DNA of 64,000 nucleotides from Natronosporangium hydrolyticum. Lineage in GTDB: Bacteria; Actinomycetota; Actinomycetes; Mycobacteriales; Micromonosporaceae. Position 1 is the first letter of the stretch, and each line of letters begins with the position of its first letter. Made by a program: the position numbers and the translations under genes. Below the pieces are notes generated by a model. It was not told where the DNA came from and made no database searches. It was given only the letters and a program-made list of their open reading frames with translations. The DNA lies in the NCBI RefSeq assembly GCF_016925615.1, contig NZ_CP070499.1, positions 1,984,001-2,048,000 of the forward strand. The letters run 5' to 3'. Positions 41,195 through 50,888 of this stretch are shown one piece after another.

Positions 41195-44040
41195 GCCGCC
41201 TCCAACCCCAGCTCCGCGACGATCGTACCGGGATCGTCGAAGACTAGATACAGGTCGGCCGGCTCCGGTGCCGGCACCGCGGATTCGACGGTGAGGTCGA
41301 CGTAGCTGTGCCGGTCCGGGGTGACCGGGACGGTGGCCGTGGCCAGTAGTTCGCCGGCGAGCGGGTCGTCGCGGCGCAGCGTGACGGTGGCGGGGGCGTT
41401 GGTCGGGTTCGCAGCGCGCAGCCGCAGCCGGCGGGGCTGGCTGGCGAGTTCGACATCGCGGAACTCCAACCAGGCGGCTGGTTCTACCGCCCGGATCGCG
41501 TCGCCGTCGACGGGGTGCTGGTCGCAGATGGTCACGCCGTGCGCCTCGTCGTAGTCGATCGCGGCCAGCTGCGGCGGACGGGCAGGGATCTGCTCGCCGC
41601 GCACGGTCAGGACGGCGGAGAGGGCTGGGTCGGTGGCGGAGCGGCCGACCATGATCCGGTGGCGGGCAGACTCCACGGTGAACCTGCCCCGGGTCACGTC
41701 CCAGAAGGCGAGGTCGCGGGCGGCGAGCTGGAGCGTCACAGTGGTGCGTTCACCGGGGTCGAGGCGTACCCGGGCGAACCCCCGCAACGCCCGCAACGGC
41801 TGTTTCACCCGGGAGCGTAGTTGGTGGGTGTACAGCTGGACGACCTCTTCGCCGGGGCGGTCGCCGGTGTTGACGACCTCGACGCTGACCGTCACTGTCC
41901 CGTCGGCGGCCACCTCCGAAGCGGAGAGCGCCAGCTGCTCGTACCCGAAGGTGGTGTAGCTGAGTCCGTGCCCGAACGGGTAGACCGGCTCGCCGCGGTA
42001 GTACAGGTAGGTCGCGTCGGTGCCGATGATGTCGTAGTCGAGCAGGTCGGGCAGGTCGGCGGCGGAGCGGTACCAGGTCTGGGTGAGCCGGCCGACCGGC
42101 TCGGCCTCGCCGAGCAGCACCTCGGCGAGGGCGTGGCCGTGCTCCTGGCCGCCGTGGGCGGACCAGAGCACGGCCGGCAGGTTCTCCGCCGCCCAGCCGA
42201 GCGCGTACGGGTAGCTGCTGGTGACCACCAGGACGGTGTTCGGGTTCGCGGTGTGTACCGCCTTGAGTAGCGCCTCCTGGGCGGCTGGCAGGTTCAGGTC
42301 GGTCCGGTCCTCGGTCTCCCGGCCGTTGACCATCGGATGGTTGCCGAGCACCACCACCGCTACGTCGGCCTCGGCGGCGAGCTGGGCGGCGGTGGCTGCC
42401 GCGCTCTCGACCAGCTCGACCATCAGCCCGGTGGCGTCGTTGAGGTCGGCGGCGTCTACCCGGACCTGCCCGTCTGGGTCGGCCCGCAGGTAACGGCCGG
42501 TGGCGAGGTGGCGGAGGGCGACCTCGCCACCGGCCTTCTCCACCAGTCGGAAGGTTTCGCGGACCACCCATTCGCCGGGGCCGGCCGAGTCGTTGACGAG
42601 TTCGGCGGCTTCGTTGACCCGCAGATGCGCCTGGTTCGCCGCTGCCCGCAGCGCGCAGCTGCCACCGCCCCAGTCGAACAGATCGAGGTGGCTGGCGTTA
42701 CCGGCGCCGGCCGGCCCGGCGGCGATCGGGGCGGACCCTGGCGACTCGGCGGCGAGTAGGTAGTGGTCGGTGCCGCGGACTCGGAAGGCGACCCGGTCGA
42801 CCCCCTCGCACCAGCGCACCGCCTCGGCGCCGAGCCGCTGTGCCAGCCCGTCGCGGACGGTGACCTGGTAGGGCAGGGTGCCGCTGTACCAGTCGGTGTG
42901 CAGGGTGTCGGCGAGCGGGCCGATCACGGCGACGGTGCGGTCGCGGTCCCGGCGCAGCGGGAGCAGGCCGCGGTGGGTCAGCAGGACGATGCCGCGGCGG
43001 GCGGCGTGGCGGGCGAGTTGCTGGTGCTCCGGACAGTTGATCACCTGCTCGGTGATGCTGGCGTACGGGTCGGCGTCGGGGTCGAGCTCACCGAGCCGGA
43101 TCCGCAGTTGTAGCAGTCGGCTGACCGCCCGGTCGAGGTCGGACTCGTCGAGCAGCCCCCGCTCGTACGCTTCGGTCAGTCGGCCGATGGTGACCTGCGA
43201 GTCTTCGCCGTGGTCGGTGAAGCTGTCCAGACCGGCGCGGAGCGCGGCGGCGTGGGCGGCGGGGTGGTCGTCGACGTAGTGCTGGGGGTCGACCAGGTTC
43301 GAGGGGGCTTCAGCGTCGCTGACCACCACCAGCGGCTGCTCGCTCCACCGTCGTAACTCCTGGTTGATCAGCGGGGTGAGGTGGGCGGGGCGGCCGTTGA
43401 CCAGGTTGTACGCCGCCATCACCGCTACCGCGGCGCCGGTGGCGATGGGCCGCTGGTAGGCCGGGAGCTCATACTCCCGCAGCACTCGGGGCGGCAGGTT
43501 GCTGGAGGTGGTGTCCCGGTCGGTCTCGTTGTTGTAGCCGAGGAAGTGCTTGAGCGTGGGCGCGGTCTTGAGGTATTCGGGGTGGCCACCGCGTAGCCCG
43601 CTGGCGTAGGCGGTGCCCATGATCGCGGTCAACCACGGGTCTTCGCTGTAGCCCTCCTCGTTGCGCCCCCACCGGGGGTCCCGCAGCGGGTTGACCACTG
43701 GGGCCCAGACGTTGAGGCTGCCCCGGCTGGGGTCCTTGTGGTGAAAGCCGCGGACCTCGTCGGCGACGGCGTTGCCTACCGTTTCGACCAGCTCCGGGTC
43801 CCAGCTGCTGGCCAGTCCGATCGCTTGTGGGAAGACGGTGGCTTCGCCGAGCCAGGCCAGCCCGTGCAGGGCTTCGGTGCCGGTGCGGAAGGCGGGCAGC
43901 CCGAGCCGGTCGATCGCGGGTTGGTACTGGTGCAGCAGCGCGATCTTCTCCGCGGTGGTGAGCTGGTCGAGCAGCCGCCGGAGGCGGCCTTGGGTGGCTG
44001 CCCAGGCGGCACGGCTGGTGGGTGCGGTGTCGCCGGTCAT
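41191..44040 (-). CDS. Glycoside hydrolase family 3 with beta-trefoil-like insert and C-terminal carbohydrate-binding-like domain
   Basis: 949 residues, intracellular (no signal peptide). The (beta/alpha)8 domain holds the nucleophile D242 in VVVSDAEAPSN. Between it and the second domain, residues about 413-543 look like a fascin/ricin-type trefoil (DHYLLAAES, HLRVNEAAELV, ATGRYLRADPDG). The alpha/beta sandwich (VAVVVLGNHPMVNGRE), an Fn3-like domain (about 690-765) and a CBM6-like tail (about 825-949, DLYLVFDDPG) follow. The family contains beta-glucosidases and beta-xylosidases; the exact sugar is open. The ATG at 44040 is chosen for its GAGAGG; an upstream in-frame reading would cross the operators. 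Confidence 0.93.
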   Translation of the reverse strand: MTGDTAPTSRAAWAATQGRLRRLLDQLTTAEKIALLHQYQPAIDRLGLPAFRTGTEALHGLAWLGEATVFPQAIGLASSWDPELVETVGNAVADEVRGFHHKDPSRGSLNVWAPVVNPLRDPRWGRNEEGYSEDPWLTAIMGTAYASGLRGGHPEYLKTAPTLKHFLGYNNETDRDTTSSNLPPRVLREYELPAYQRPIATGAAVAVMAAYNLVNGRPAHLTPLINQELRRWSEQPLVVVSDAEAPSNLVDPQHYVDDHPAAHAAALRAGLDSFTDHGEDSQVTIGRLTEAYERGLLDESDLDRAVSRLLQLRIRLGELDPDADPYASITEQVINCPEHQQLARHAARRGIVLLTHRGLLPLRRDRDRTVAVIGPLADTLHTDWYSGTLPYQVTVRDGLAQRLGAEAVRWCEGVDRVAFRVRGTDHYLLAAESPGSAPIAAGPAGAGNASHLDLFDWGGGSCALRAAANQAHLRVNEAAELVNDSAGPGEWVVRETFRLVEKAGGEVALRHLATGRYLRADPDGQVRVDAADLNDATGLMVELVESAAATAAQLAAEADVAVVVLGNHPMVNGRETEDRTDLNLPAAQEALLKAVHTANPNTVLVVTSSYPYALGWAAENLPAVLWSAHGGQEHGHALAEVLLGEAEPVGRLTQTWYRSAADLPDLLDYDIIGTDATYLYYRGEPVYPFGHGLSYTTFGYEQLALSASEVAADGTVTVSVEVVNTGDRPGEEVVQLYTHQLRSRVKQPLRALRGFARVRLDPGERTTVTLQLAARDLAFWDVTRGRFTVESARHRIMVGRSATDPALSAVLTVRGEQIPARPPQLAAIDYDEAHGVTICDQHPVDGDAIRAVEPAAWLEFRDVELASQPRRLRLRAANPTNAPATVTLRRDDPLAGELLATATVPVTPDRHSYVDLTVESAVPAPEPADLYLVFDDPGTIVAELGLEAA

Positions 44041-44080
44041 AGCGGACCACCTCTCTGCCGGGTGTGGCGGATGCGGAGCG

Positions 44081-44173
44081 TCGAAGCGTTTCGCTAGCCG
44101 GCGTCGAAGCGCTTCTCTCGCTGTCGCCGAGCACCCCGCAGGGCCATGGGTACGACGAGTCGAAGCGCTTCGA
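44081..44173. promoter_or_regulatory. Three LacI-type operators upstream of the GH3-lacI operon
   Basis: TCGAAGCGTTTCGC (44081-44094), TCGAAGCGCTTCTC (44104-44117) and the perfect palindrome TCGAAGCGCTTCGA (44160-44173). The central CG dimer and inverted arms fit LacI-family sites. Multiple sites allow looping or cooperative repression by the LacI protein encoded second in this operon. Confidence 0.75.
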
Positions 44174-44291
44174 AAGCGTGCCGCCACAGTCTCCGGACAA
44201 TTAACGGCTTGTTACGAGCGGAGTGGTTTGAGGCTGGCACCGCCGGCCCGTCAGGTCAATCGTTCACCGAAGCACGGTTACCAATTCGTTA

Positions 44292-45527
44292 TCATTCGGC
44301 CGTCGGGAGGTGGCCGGCATCGACGGCGGCCAGGATCTTGGCGGCGCCGCCGATCGCCGTGGCGTCGTGGCCGAGCGTCCCCGCGACCAGCTGCGCCCCG
44401 CCCGCGTCCGGGGCCAATGCCCGCAGCGCCAGCTGCGCTCGGGCCGCCGGCAGCAGCCAGGGCGCTAGCGGCACGAAGTACCCGCCGAGCATGATCACCT
44501 CCGGGTTGAGTAGGTTCGCCAGTACCCCAGCGGCGTGCCCCAACCATCCGCCGACCTCGGTCAACGCCGCCGTGACCTCCTTCTCCTCCGCCTTGGCGCG
44601 TCGGATCAACTCGGTCAGCTCCGGCTCCCAGTCGCTGGGGACCCCGTCGATGAAGCTCTCCGGGTCGGCGCGCCGAAGCAGCGCCCCCACCCCGGTGAGC
44701 GCCTCCAGGCACCCGCGCCGGCCGCAGCCGCAGACCGGACCGGCCGGATCGAGCGGTAGGTGGCCGAGTTCGCCGGCGAGACCCCGGGCGCCCCGGAGTA
44801 GCTGGCCGTCGACGATGATGCCGGCGCCGATGCCGGTCTGGCCGGTGAGGTACGCCAGGTGTCCGGCGCCGGCGTGGTCCCCCCACCGGTACTCGGCGGT
44901 GGCGGCGAGGTTCGCGTCGTTGTCCACGCTGACCGGAAAGGTGGTGTCGGTCGGCAGCGATCGCGCCAGCTGACCCCGAAGATCGACGTCGCGCCACCCG
45001 AGGCTGGGGGCGACCGAGACCACGCCGTCTGGCTCCACCAGCCCTGGTACGCCGACCGTCACGCCGAGCAGCCGGCGGTCCTCGGCCGCTACCCGGTTCA
45101 ACGCCCGGCGGGCGAGGGCGGTCAGCGCGGAGATCGTCTTGCCGGGGGTGGCGGTCGCGCCGGGGAAGGAACGTCGCCAGCTGAGGAGCCGCTCACCTGC
45201 AAGGTCGAGCGCGACCGCGGTCAGGTGGTCGGTGTTCACCTCCAGCCCGACCGCGGCGTAGGTGTTGTCGAGCATCAACATGGTCGCCGGCCGACCGATC
45301 CGGTGTTCGGTCAGCCCGGTCTCGGTGACCAGCCGTCGCTCCAACAGATCGGTCACCAGGCTGGAGACGGTCGCCTTGTTCAGGCCGGTCGCGGCGGCGA
45401 TATCCGCGCGGGAACAGGGCGCGTGCGCCCGTACGTAGCGCAGCGCCACCGCCAGGTTGGTGGCCCGGACATCGGCGAAGTCGGCCGGTTGCGGTGTGCT
45501 CAGCGGTGTGATCAAGGTCGGCCCCAC
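44292..45527 (-). CDS. ROK-family transcriptional regulator (XylR/NagC type)
   Basis: 411 residues: an N-terminal winged helix (SRADIAAATGLNKATVSSLVTDLLERRLV, about 40-70) and a sugar-kinase-like domain. The ROK zinc motif is CGCGRRGCLE, and the phosphate-type loop is present (GQTGIGAGIIVDG), but whether it retains kinase activity is unclear. It is divergent from the sugar ABC genes, and the spacer has a candidate operator repeated near GH31/GH42. It probably regulates both. Confidence 0.93.
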   Translation of the reverse strand: MGPTLITPLSTPQPADFADVRATNLAVALRYVRAHAPCSRADIAAATGLNKATVSSLVTDLLERRLVTETGLTEHRIGRPATMLMLDNTYAAVGLEVNTDHLTAVALDLAGERLLSWRRSFPGATATPGKTISALTALARRALNRVAAEDRRLLGVTVGVPGLVEPDGVVSVAPSLGWRDVDLRGQLARSLPTDTTFPVSVDNDANLAATAEYRWGDHAGAGHLAYLTGQTGIGAGIIVDGQLLRGARGLAGELGHLPLDPAGPVCGCGRRGCLEALTGVGALLRRADPESFIDGVPSDWEPELTELIRRAKAEEKEVTAALTEVGGWLGHAAGVLANLLNPEVIMLGGYFVPLAPWLLPAARAQLALRALAPDAGGAQLVAGTLGHDATAIGGAAKILAAVDAGHLPTAE

Positions 45528-45660
45528 TCCGTCCCGTGCTGTCTGGTGTCGTCCTCCATCTTGCCGGAGGGCTGCCGGTGCTCTATATCTTCCCGGGGGA
45601 CCACCCGGGTCCGATTCGTTGGCCGATCCGCTGGTTGTGGCGCCGGGCCAGGTCCGCTAA

Positions 45661-45685
45661 TTTGTTTAGCCAGCAGACCAACTAA
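45661..45685. promoter_or_regulatory. Candidate ROK operator, copy 1 (TTTGTT-N13-AACTAA)
   Basis: Lies between divergent ROK and the lipoprotein gene. On the other strand the same pattern appears at 53653-53677 between GH31 and GH42, with identical 13-base spacing and extra shared bases (G at +3, AG at +6/7, G at +10 of the spacer). It overlaps GCTAA-N5-TTAGC (45656-45670). Confidence 0.55.
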
Positions 45686-45745
45686 CCATACCGTGCCGGC
45701 CACCAGCCTCACCACCGCGATTGACCACCTACGGAGGATGATCCC

Positions 45746-47428
45746 GTGAGACCACCGTTCCGCCCGCTGGCAGCCTCCCGCCGGCGGTTCTTGACCATGG
45801 CCGGCCTCGGTGCCGCCGCCGCCCTCGGCGGCGGCACCCTGCTCAGCGGCTGCGGCCGGGACCCCGAGGCTGGCGGCGCAGCGACCCAGCTGGACCGGCT
45901 CGCCGACCAACTCCCCACCCACCAACCCCTCGACCTGGTCACCCCCGACCTGGTGGTGCCCCCGCCGGCCGCCTCCGCCTTCACCCGCTACCCCAGCGAA
46001 CTCACCAGAGCGATCACGGAGCAGCCCGGCCGGGGCGGCCCGCCGATCCAGGCCACCACCCTCTACTGGGGGCCGACCCCGCCGGGCTCCGGGCGAAACG
46101 CGTACCTCGACACCATCAACGATGAGCGGCTCGGGGTGACCTGCCAGTTCAGCATCCAGGACGGCAACACCTACGACGAGCCACTAACCGCCATGCTCGC
46201 CGCCCGGGACGTGCCCGACGTGCTGGTGGTGCCCTCGTGGAACACCAACGTGCCGCGGTTCTCCGACGCGGCCAGTCTGCTCTTCGCCGACCTCAGCGAA
46301 TACCTCAGCGGCGACCAGGTGCTCGACTTCCCGATGCTCGCCACGCTGCCGACCGACCAGTGGCAGCACTGCTTCTGGGGCGAGCGGCTGCGGGCGGTGC
46401 CATTCGTCAACGACAACCCGTTCGGTTGGGTGCTCTTCCACCGCGCCGATCTGTTCGGGCCGATGGGCCTCGGGCTGCCGACCACCGCCGAAGAGCTCTA
46501 CGAGATCGGGCGCGAGGTCACCGACCCGGGCAACAATGTCTGGGCCTTCAACGACATCTGGCGGTACGTCAAGATGGTCTTCGGGGTGCCCAACGACGAA
46601 GAGGGTTACAGCATCAACTCCGCCGGCGAGGTAGTGCACGAGGTCGAGACCGAGGAGTACGCGGCAGCGCTCGAATTTGCCCGCCGACTCTTCGACGAAG
46701 GGCTGATCCACCCGGACTCGGTCGCCGACCCGAGCACGGACCCGAAGCCGAGCTTCGCCAGCGGCCAAGTGATGTTCATGCAGGACGGGCTGGGGGCCTG
46801 GCGCGGGATGCAGCTGGAGGAGCAGCGGGCCACCTCTGGCTTCGACATGCAGGCGGTGCCGGTCTTCGCCCACGACGGCGGCGCGCCGGTGGTCTACGGC
46901 GGCGGCGAGCCGATCTTCTACACCTTCATCAAAGAAGGGCTCGGGGAGGACCGGGTCCGCGAGATCCTCGGCGTGCTCAACTGGTGCGCGGCGCCCTTCG
47001 GCACCGAGGAGTGGGAGGAGCGCCAGCACGGTTTCGAGGGCGTCCACTTCGACGAGCGGGCCGAGGACGGCACCCCGGTCAACAACGACACCTTCCACGA
47101 CGAGTACGCCGAGCAGTTCACCTTCCTGAGCGGCCGCAACCCGGTCCAGATCGGCAGCCCAGAGATCCCGGGTTGGGTGGAGTCGTACGCCGAGTGGGCC
47201 AGCCAGGCCGCGCCCCACATCCCGGAGAACCCGTGGGCAGCCTTCAAGCTCGAACAGCCGGCGGCGATGTCACAAGCGCGGCAGTTCCTGGAGGACACCG
47301 AGCACGACCTCCTGCGCGGCCGGCGGGATCTGTCTGATCTGGACGACGTGATCGCCCAGTGGCGGCGCACCGGCGGCGACCGCGGCCGGGATTTCCTCGC
47401 CGGCGCGCTCGAGGACGACGACAACTGA
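45746..47428 (+). CDS. Tat-exported sugar-binding lipoprotein of ABC importer
   Basis: 560 residues. The N-terminus has twin arginine (SRRRFLTMAG), a hydrophobic run and lipobox LLSGC, so it is Tat-secreted and lipidated after folding. The rest fits extracellular solute-binding proteins of the LplA/YtcQ type associated with oligosaccharides. GTG start with GGAGGA. Two permease genes follow. The ligand is not evident; the adjacent enzymes suggest an oligosaccharide with xylosyl and galactosyl units. Confidence 0.92.
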   Translation: MRPPFRPLAASRRRFLTMAGLGAAAALGGGTLLSGCGRDPEAGGAATQLDRLADQLPTHQPLDLVTPDLVVPPPAASAFTRYPSELTRAITEQPGRGGPPIQATTLYWGPTPPGSGRNAYLDTINDERLGVTCQFSIQDGNTYDEPLTAMLAARDVPDVLVVPSWNTNVPRFSDAASLLFADLSEYLSGDQVLDFPMLATLPTDQWQHCFWGERLRAVPFVNDNPFGWVLFHRADLFGPMGLGLPTTAEELYEIGREVTDPGNNVWAFNDIWRYVKMVFGVPNDEEGYSINSAGEVVHEVETEEYAAALEFARRLFDEGLIHPDSVADPSTDPKPSFASGQVMFMQDGLGAWRGMQLEEQRATSGFDMQAVPVFAHDGGAPVVYGGGEPIFYTFIKEGLGEDRVREILGVLNWCAAPFGTEEWEERQHGFEGVHFDERAEDGTPVNNDTFHDEYAEQFTFLSGRNPVQIGSPEIPGWVESYAEWASQAAPHIPENPWAAFKLEQPAAMSQARQFLEDTEHDLLRGRRDLSDLDDVIAQWRRTGGDRGRDFLAGALEDDDN

Positions 47429-47455
47429 TCCGCGCTAGCTGACCGAAAGGTTTAC

Positions 47456-48562
47456 ATGAGCACCGTCCACCCCGCCCGGTCCGAAGGATCCGCCGCGCCC
47501 GGCCCCGGTGAGCCGGGGCAGACCTCCGGCCCGGGCGAGGGAGACGGCCCGCCGCTGGGCGGCGTGGTCCCGCCCTCGCGGCGCCCGCCGGCGAGCACGC
47601 GGCACCGCCCGGCGGCCGCTCCGCTGCCGCGGCGGGTTCGGCTCGCCCGGCACTTCCGGCGGGACTGGCCACTGATCGCAATGACCCTGCCGGCGGTAGC
47701 GTTCCTGGCGGTCTTCCACTACCTGCCGACGCTCGGCAACATCATCGCCTTCCAGGACTACAACCCATTCCTGGGCGACAACCCGCTGCAGGCGTTCATC
47801 TACAGCGACTGGATCGGCTTCGGCAACTTCGCAGTCCTCTTCGGCGACTACCTGTTCTGGCGGGCGCTCTTCAACACCCTGCGGTTCTCGTTCGCGCAGC
47901 TGATTCTCTTCTTCCCGTTGCCGATCGCGCTGGCGATCCTGCTGCACAGCATCTTGCACGAGAAGATCAAGGTCTTCATCCAGAGCGTGGTCTACCTGCC
48001 GTACTTCTTCAGCTGGGTGATCGTGGTGACCTTCTTCCAGCAGATGTTCGGCGGTGCCGGGCTGCTCGCCCAGCATATGCGCTCGGCCGGGCTGGAGCCG
48101 CCGACGATCATGACCAACCCGGACACCTTTATCTTCCTGGTCACCTCCCAGATCGTCTGGAAAGACGTGGGCTGGGGCACGATCATCTTTCTGGCGGCGC
48201 TCTCAGCGGTCAACCCCAACCTCTACGAGGCGGCGGCGGCCGACGGCGCCGGCCGCTGGCGGCGACTGTGGCACATCACCCTGCCCGGCATCCGGCCGGT
48301 GATCGTCCTGCTGCTGATCCTGCGGCTCGGTGACTCGTTGACCGTCGGCTTCGAGCAGTTCATCCTGCAACGCAGCGCGGTCGGGCCGGCCGCCGCCGAG
48401 GTCCTCGACACCTACATCTATTACCACGGCCTGCTCACCCAACAGTTCGGCGTGGGTGCCGCGGCCGGGTTGTTCAAGGGCGCGGTGGGGCTGACGCTGG
48501 TGCTCATCGCAAACAAGGTTGCCCACCGACTCGGCGAGCAAGGGATCTACAAGAAGACATGA
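47456..48562 (+). CDS. Sugar ABC importer permease 1 (LplB/CUT1 type)
   Basis: 368 residues. A long disordered N-terminus (about 60 residues) is followed by six helices. The EAA loop that contacts the ATPase is readable as YEAAAADGAGRWRRLWHITLPGI. AAAGG-type site (CGAAAGG) ahead of the ATG at 47456. Its stop overlaps the second permease by four bases. Confidence 0.93.
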   Translation: MSTVHPARSEGSAAPGPGEPGQTSGPGEGDGPPLGGVVPPSRRPPASTRHRPAAAPLPRRVRLARHFRRDWPLIAMTLPAVAFLAVFHYLPTLGNIIAFQDYNPFLGDNPLQAFIYSDWIGFGNFAVLFGDYLFWRALFNTLRFSFAQLILFFPLPIALAILLHSILHEKIKVFIQSVVYLPYFFSWVIVVTFFQQMFGGAGLLAQHMRSAGLEPPTIMTNPDTFIFLVTSQIVWKDVGWGTIIFLAALSAVNPNLYEAAAADGAGRWRRLWHITLPGIRPVIVLLLILRLGDSLTVGFEQFILQRSAVGPAAAEVLDTYIYYHGLLTQQFGVGAAAGLFKGAVGLTLVLIANKVAHRLGEQGIYKKT

Positions 48563-49497
48563 GCACCACACCGATCGTTACCAAGGTGCCGCCGCCGCGG
48601 GGCCGGCGCCAACCGTGGGAAGAGAAGCCGTCGGCGGCCGGGCAGACCGGCAAGGGGGCGGTGCTCACCTTCGTGGTGCTGGCGGTGCTCTTCCCGATGT
48701 GGGTCATCGTCGTCACCAGCCTCTCGCCGCGGGAGGCGATCAACAACGCTGGCGGGCTGGTCATCGTCCCGCAGGGACTGGACTTCTCCGCCTACGTCGC
48801 GATCTTCTCCGGGGGGCGGGTGACCCGGGCGCTGGGCGTGAGCATGTTCCTCGCCACCGCCGGCACCGCGTTGAGCGTGGTGCTGACGATCCTCGCCGCC
48901 TACGGCCTGTCCCGGCAGGGTTCATTCGGTCACCGGACGCTGCTCTTCGTCTTTCTGCTGACCTTCTTCATCTACCCCAGTCTGATCCCTAGCTACCTGG
49001 TGGTGACCGGGCTGGGGCTGCGGGACAACCTGCTGGCGCTGATCCTGCCCACCGCGGTGAGCGCCTTCAATCTGATCGTGATGCGCGCCTTCTTCATGAA
49101 CCTGCCGCAGGATCTGATCGAGAGCGCCCGGATCGACGGCGCGAGCGAGCTGCGGATCCTCCTGCAGATCGTGATGCCACTGTCTCGGGCAGTGATCGCG
49201 GTGATCTCGCTGTTCTACGCGGTGGGCTACTGGAACGCCTTCTTCAACGCGATGCTCTACATCCAGAACCGGGATCTCGACCCGATCCAGCGGGTGCTGC
49301 AGCAGTACGTGCTCGCCGGGCAGGCGCCGCCGCTGCGCGGTGACGTCGCGAACCTGCCAGGCGTGGCCAGCGTGCCGCCGAGCCTGGCGATCCAGATGGC
49401 GGTGGTGGTGGTGACGATCGTTCCGTGCGTGGTGATCTACCCGTTCGTGCAGCGGCACTTCGTCAAGGGTGTGATCATCGGGGCGGTCAAGGGGTAG
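48559..49497 (+). CDS. Sugar ABC importer permease 2 (YtcP/CUT1 type)
   Basis: 312 residues with six helices. The EAA loop is ESARIDGASELRILLQIVMPLSRAVI. No ATP-binding component is encoded nearby, as is usual for actinobacterial CUT1 importers, which share one MsiK-type ATPase from elsewhere in the genome. The 3' end overlaps convergent selA by 11 bp. Confidence 0.94.
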   Translation: MSTTPIVTKVPPPRGRRQPWEEKPSAAGQTGKGAVLTFVVLAVLFPMWVIVVTSLSPREAINNAGGLVIVPQGLDFSAYVAIFSGGRVTRALGVSMFLATAGTALSVVLTILAAYGLSRQGSFGHRTLLFVFLLTFFIYPSLIPSYLVVTGLGLRDNLLALILPTAVSAFNLIVMRAFFMNLPQDLIESARIDGASELRILLQIVMPLSRAVIAVISLFYAVGYWNAFFNAMLYIQNRDLDPIQRVLQQYVLAGQAPPLRGDVANLPGVASVPPSLAIQMAVVVVTIVPCVVIYPFVQRHFVKGVIIGAVKG

Positions 49498-50839
49498 GCG
49501 AGCCGGGGGGAGCCGGCGCCCCATCGCCGGCTACCCGGGTGACACTGCCGGCCACCCGGGCGATGGCCGCGGTCAGCTCCGCGTCCTGGGCCGGATCGAC
49601 GGCCCGTAAGTCCAATAGCAGCCGGCCATCGGTGACCCGGCCGACCACCGGTGGGTCACCGAGGCGCAGCGGTGCGGCGAAGCTGGCCGGGGCGGCCAGG
49701 GCGACGCTCGGCAGCACCACCCCCGGACCACCACCGCCGCCGACCACCGACTCGCTCGGTGCCACGGTGAGCTCCACTCCGGGCAGCGCCGCGACGATCG
49801 CCGCGGCCCGCTGGTGCAGCGCCGCCACCGTGTCGTGCAGTGAACGGGGCACCGGCGCTGGCGGGCCGCTCAGCGTGGCGGCGAGCGCCGCCAGGGTCAG
49901 TTTGTCCACCCGCAGCGCCCGCGCCAGCGGATGCCGGCGTAGCCGTTCCACCAGCTCGGCCTTGCCCAGCAGCAGCCCCGCCTGCGGCCCACCGAGTAGC
50001 TTGTCGCCGCTGGCGGTGATCAGGTCGGCGCCGGCCCGCAACGCCGTGCCGGCGTCCGGTTCGGCCGGCAAGACCGGGTCGGGGGCGAGCAGCCCGGAGC
50101 CGATATCGGCCACCACCGGTGGTCCGAGTGTGCTCAGCTCACCGATGCTGGCTTCGCCGACGAACCCTTCGATCCGGTAATTGGAGGGGTGGATCTTCAG
50201 GATCAGACCGGTCTGCGGTCCCACCGCAGCCCGGTAGTCGGCGACCGTGGTCCGGTTGGTGGTGCCGACCTCGCGGAGTCGGGCGCCGGTGGCGGTGAGC
50301 AGGTCCGGCAGCCGGAAACCGTCGCCGATCTCGATCAGCTCACCGCGGCTGACGATGATCTCCCGGCCGGCAGCGAGCGCGGTGGCGACCAGCGACAGCG
50401 CGGCGGCGTTGTTGTTGACCACGTGCGCGGCCTCGGCCTCGGGGACGGCCGCTGCGAGCGCGGCGAGCACCGCGGCGCCGCGCCGGGCCCGGCGTCCGTC
50501 GGCTAGGTCGAGCTCCACATCGGTGTACCCGGCGGCCTCGACTACCGCCTTGATCGCGGCGGGGGAGAGCGGCGCCCGACCGAGGTTGGTGTGGACCACC
50601 ACTCCGGTCGCGTTGATCACCCGCCGCAGCGGCCGCAGCCGGTCCGGCAGCGCGGCCGCCGCTTCCGCGATCACTCGTTCGGGCGGGATCTCCCCACGCC
50701 GGGCCCGGTCGGCGGCGGCGACCACCGCCGCCTTGACCGTCGCCCGGCCTACCCGCTCGGCGGCGAGTGCGAGCACCGGGTCGGCCAGCGCTCGATCGGT
50801 CCCGGGGATCCGCCGTCGGGTATCGGCCTCGCTCACCAT
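49487..50839 (-). CDS. selA: L-seryl-tRNA(Sec) selenium transferase SelA
   Basis: PLP enzyme that turns Ser-tRNA(Sec) into Sec-tRNA(Sec) using selenophosphate. 450 residues. The family start with RRVINATGVVVHTNLGRAPLS, the PLP lysine K280 in SASGDKLLGGPQAG-like context (ITASGDKLLGG) and EVGTTNRTT are present. GAGAGGA precedes the ATG. It is divergent from tRNA-Sec, 49 bp away, a compact Sec unit. selB and selD are not in the window, so completeness cannot be judged. Confidence 0.96.
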   Translation of the reverse strand: MVSEADTRRRIPGTDRALADPVLALAAERVGRATVKAAVVAAADRARRGEIPPERVIAEAAAALPDRLRPLRRVINATGVVVHTNLGRAPLSPAAIKAVVEAAGYTDVELDLADGRRARRGAAVLAALAAAVPEAEAAHVVNNNAAALSLVATALAAGREIIVSRGELIEIGDGFRLPDLLTATGARLREVGTTNRTTVADYRAAVGPQTGLILKIHPSNYRIEGFVGEASIGELSTLGPPVVADIGSGLLAPDPVLPAEPDAGTALRAGADLITASGDKLLGGPQAGLLLGKAELVERLRRHPLARALRVDKLTLAALAATLSGPPAPVPRSLHDTVAALHQRAAAIVAALPGVELTVAPSESVVGGGGGPGVVLPSVALAAPASFAAPLRLGDPPVVGRVTDGRLLLDLRAVDPAQDAELTAAIARVAGSVTRVAGDGAPAPPGSPTP

Positions 50840-50876
50840 GCGTCCTCTCTTGCCGGCCCGGCCCGCCTCCGGCGCG

Positions 50877-50882
50877 TAGACT
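50877..50882 (+). promoter_or_regulatory. -10-like hexamer of tRNA-Sec
   Basis: TAGACT, six bases before the first base of the tRNA. The position fits initiation at the mature 5' end. Confidence 0.45.
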
Positions 50883-50888
50883 GCCGGT

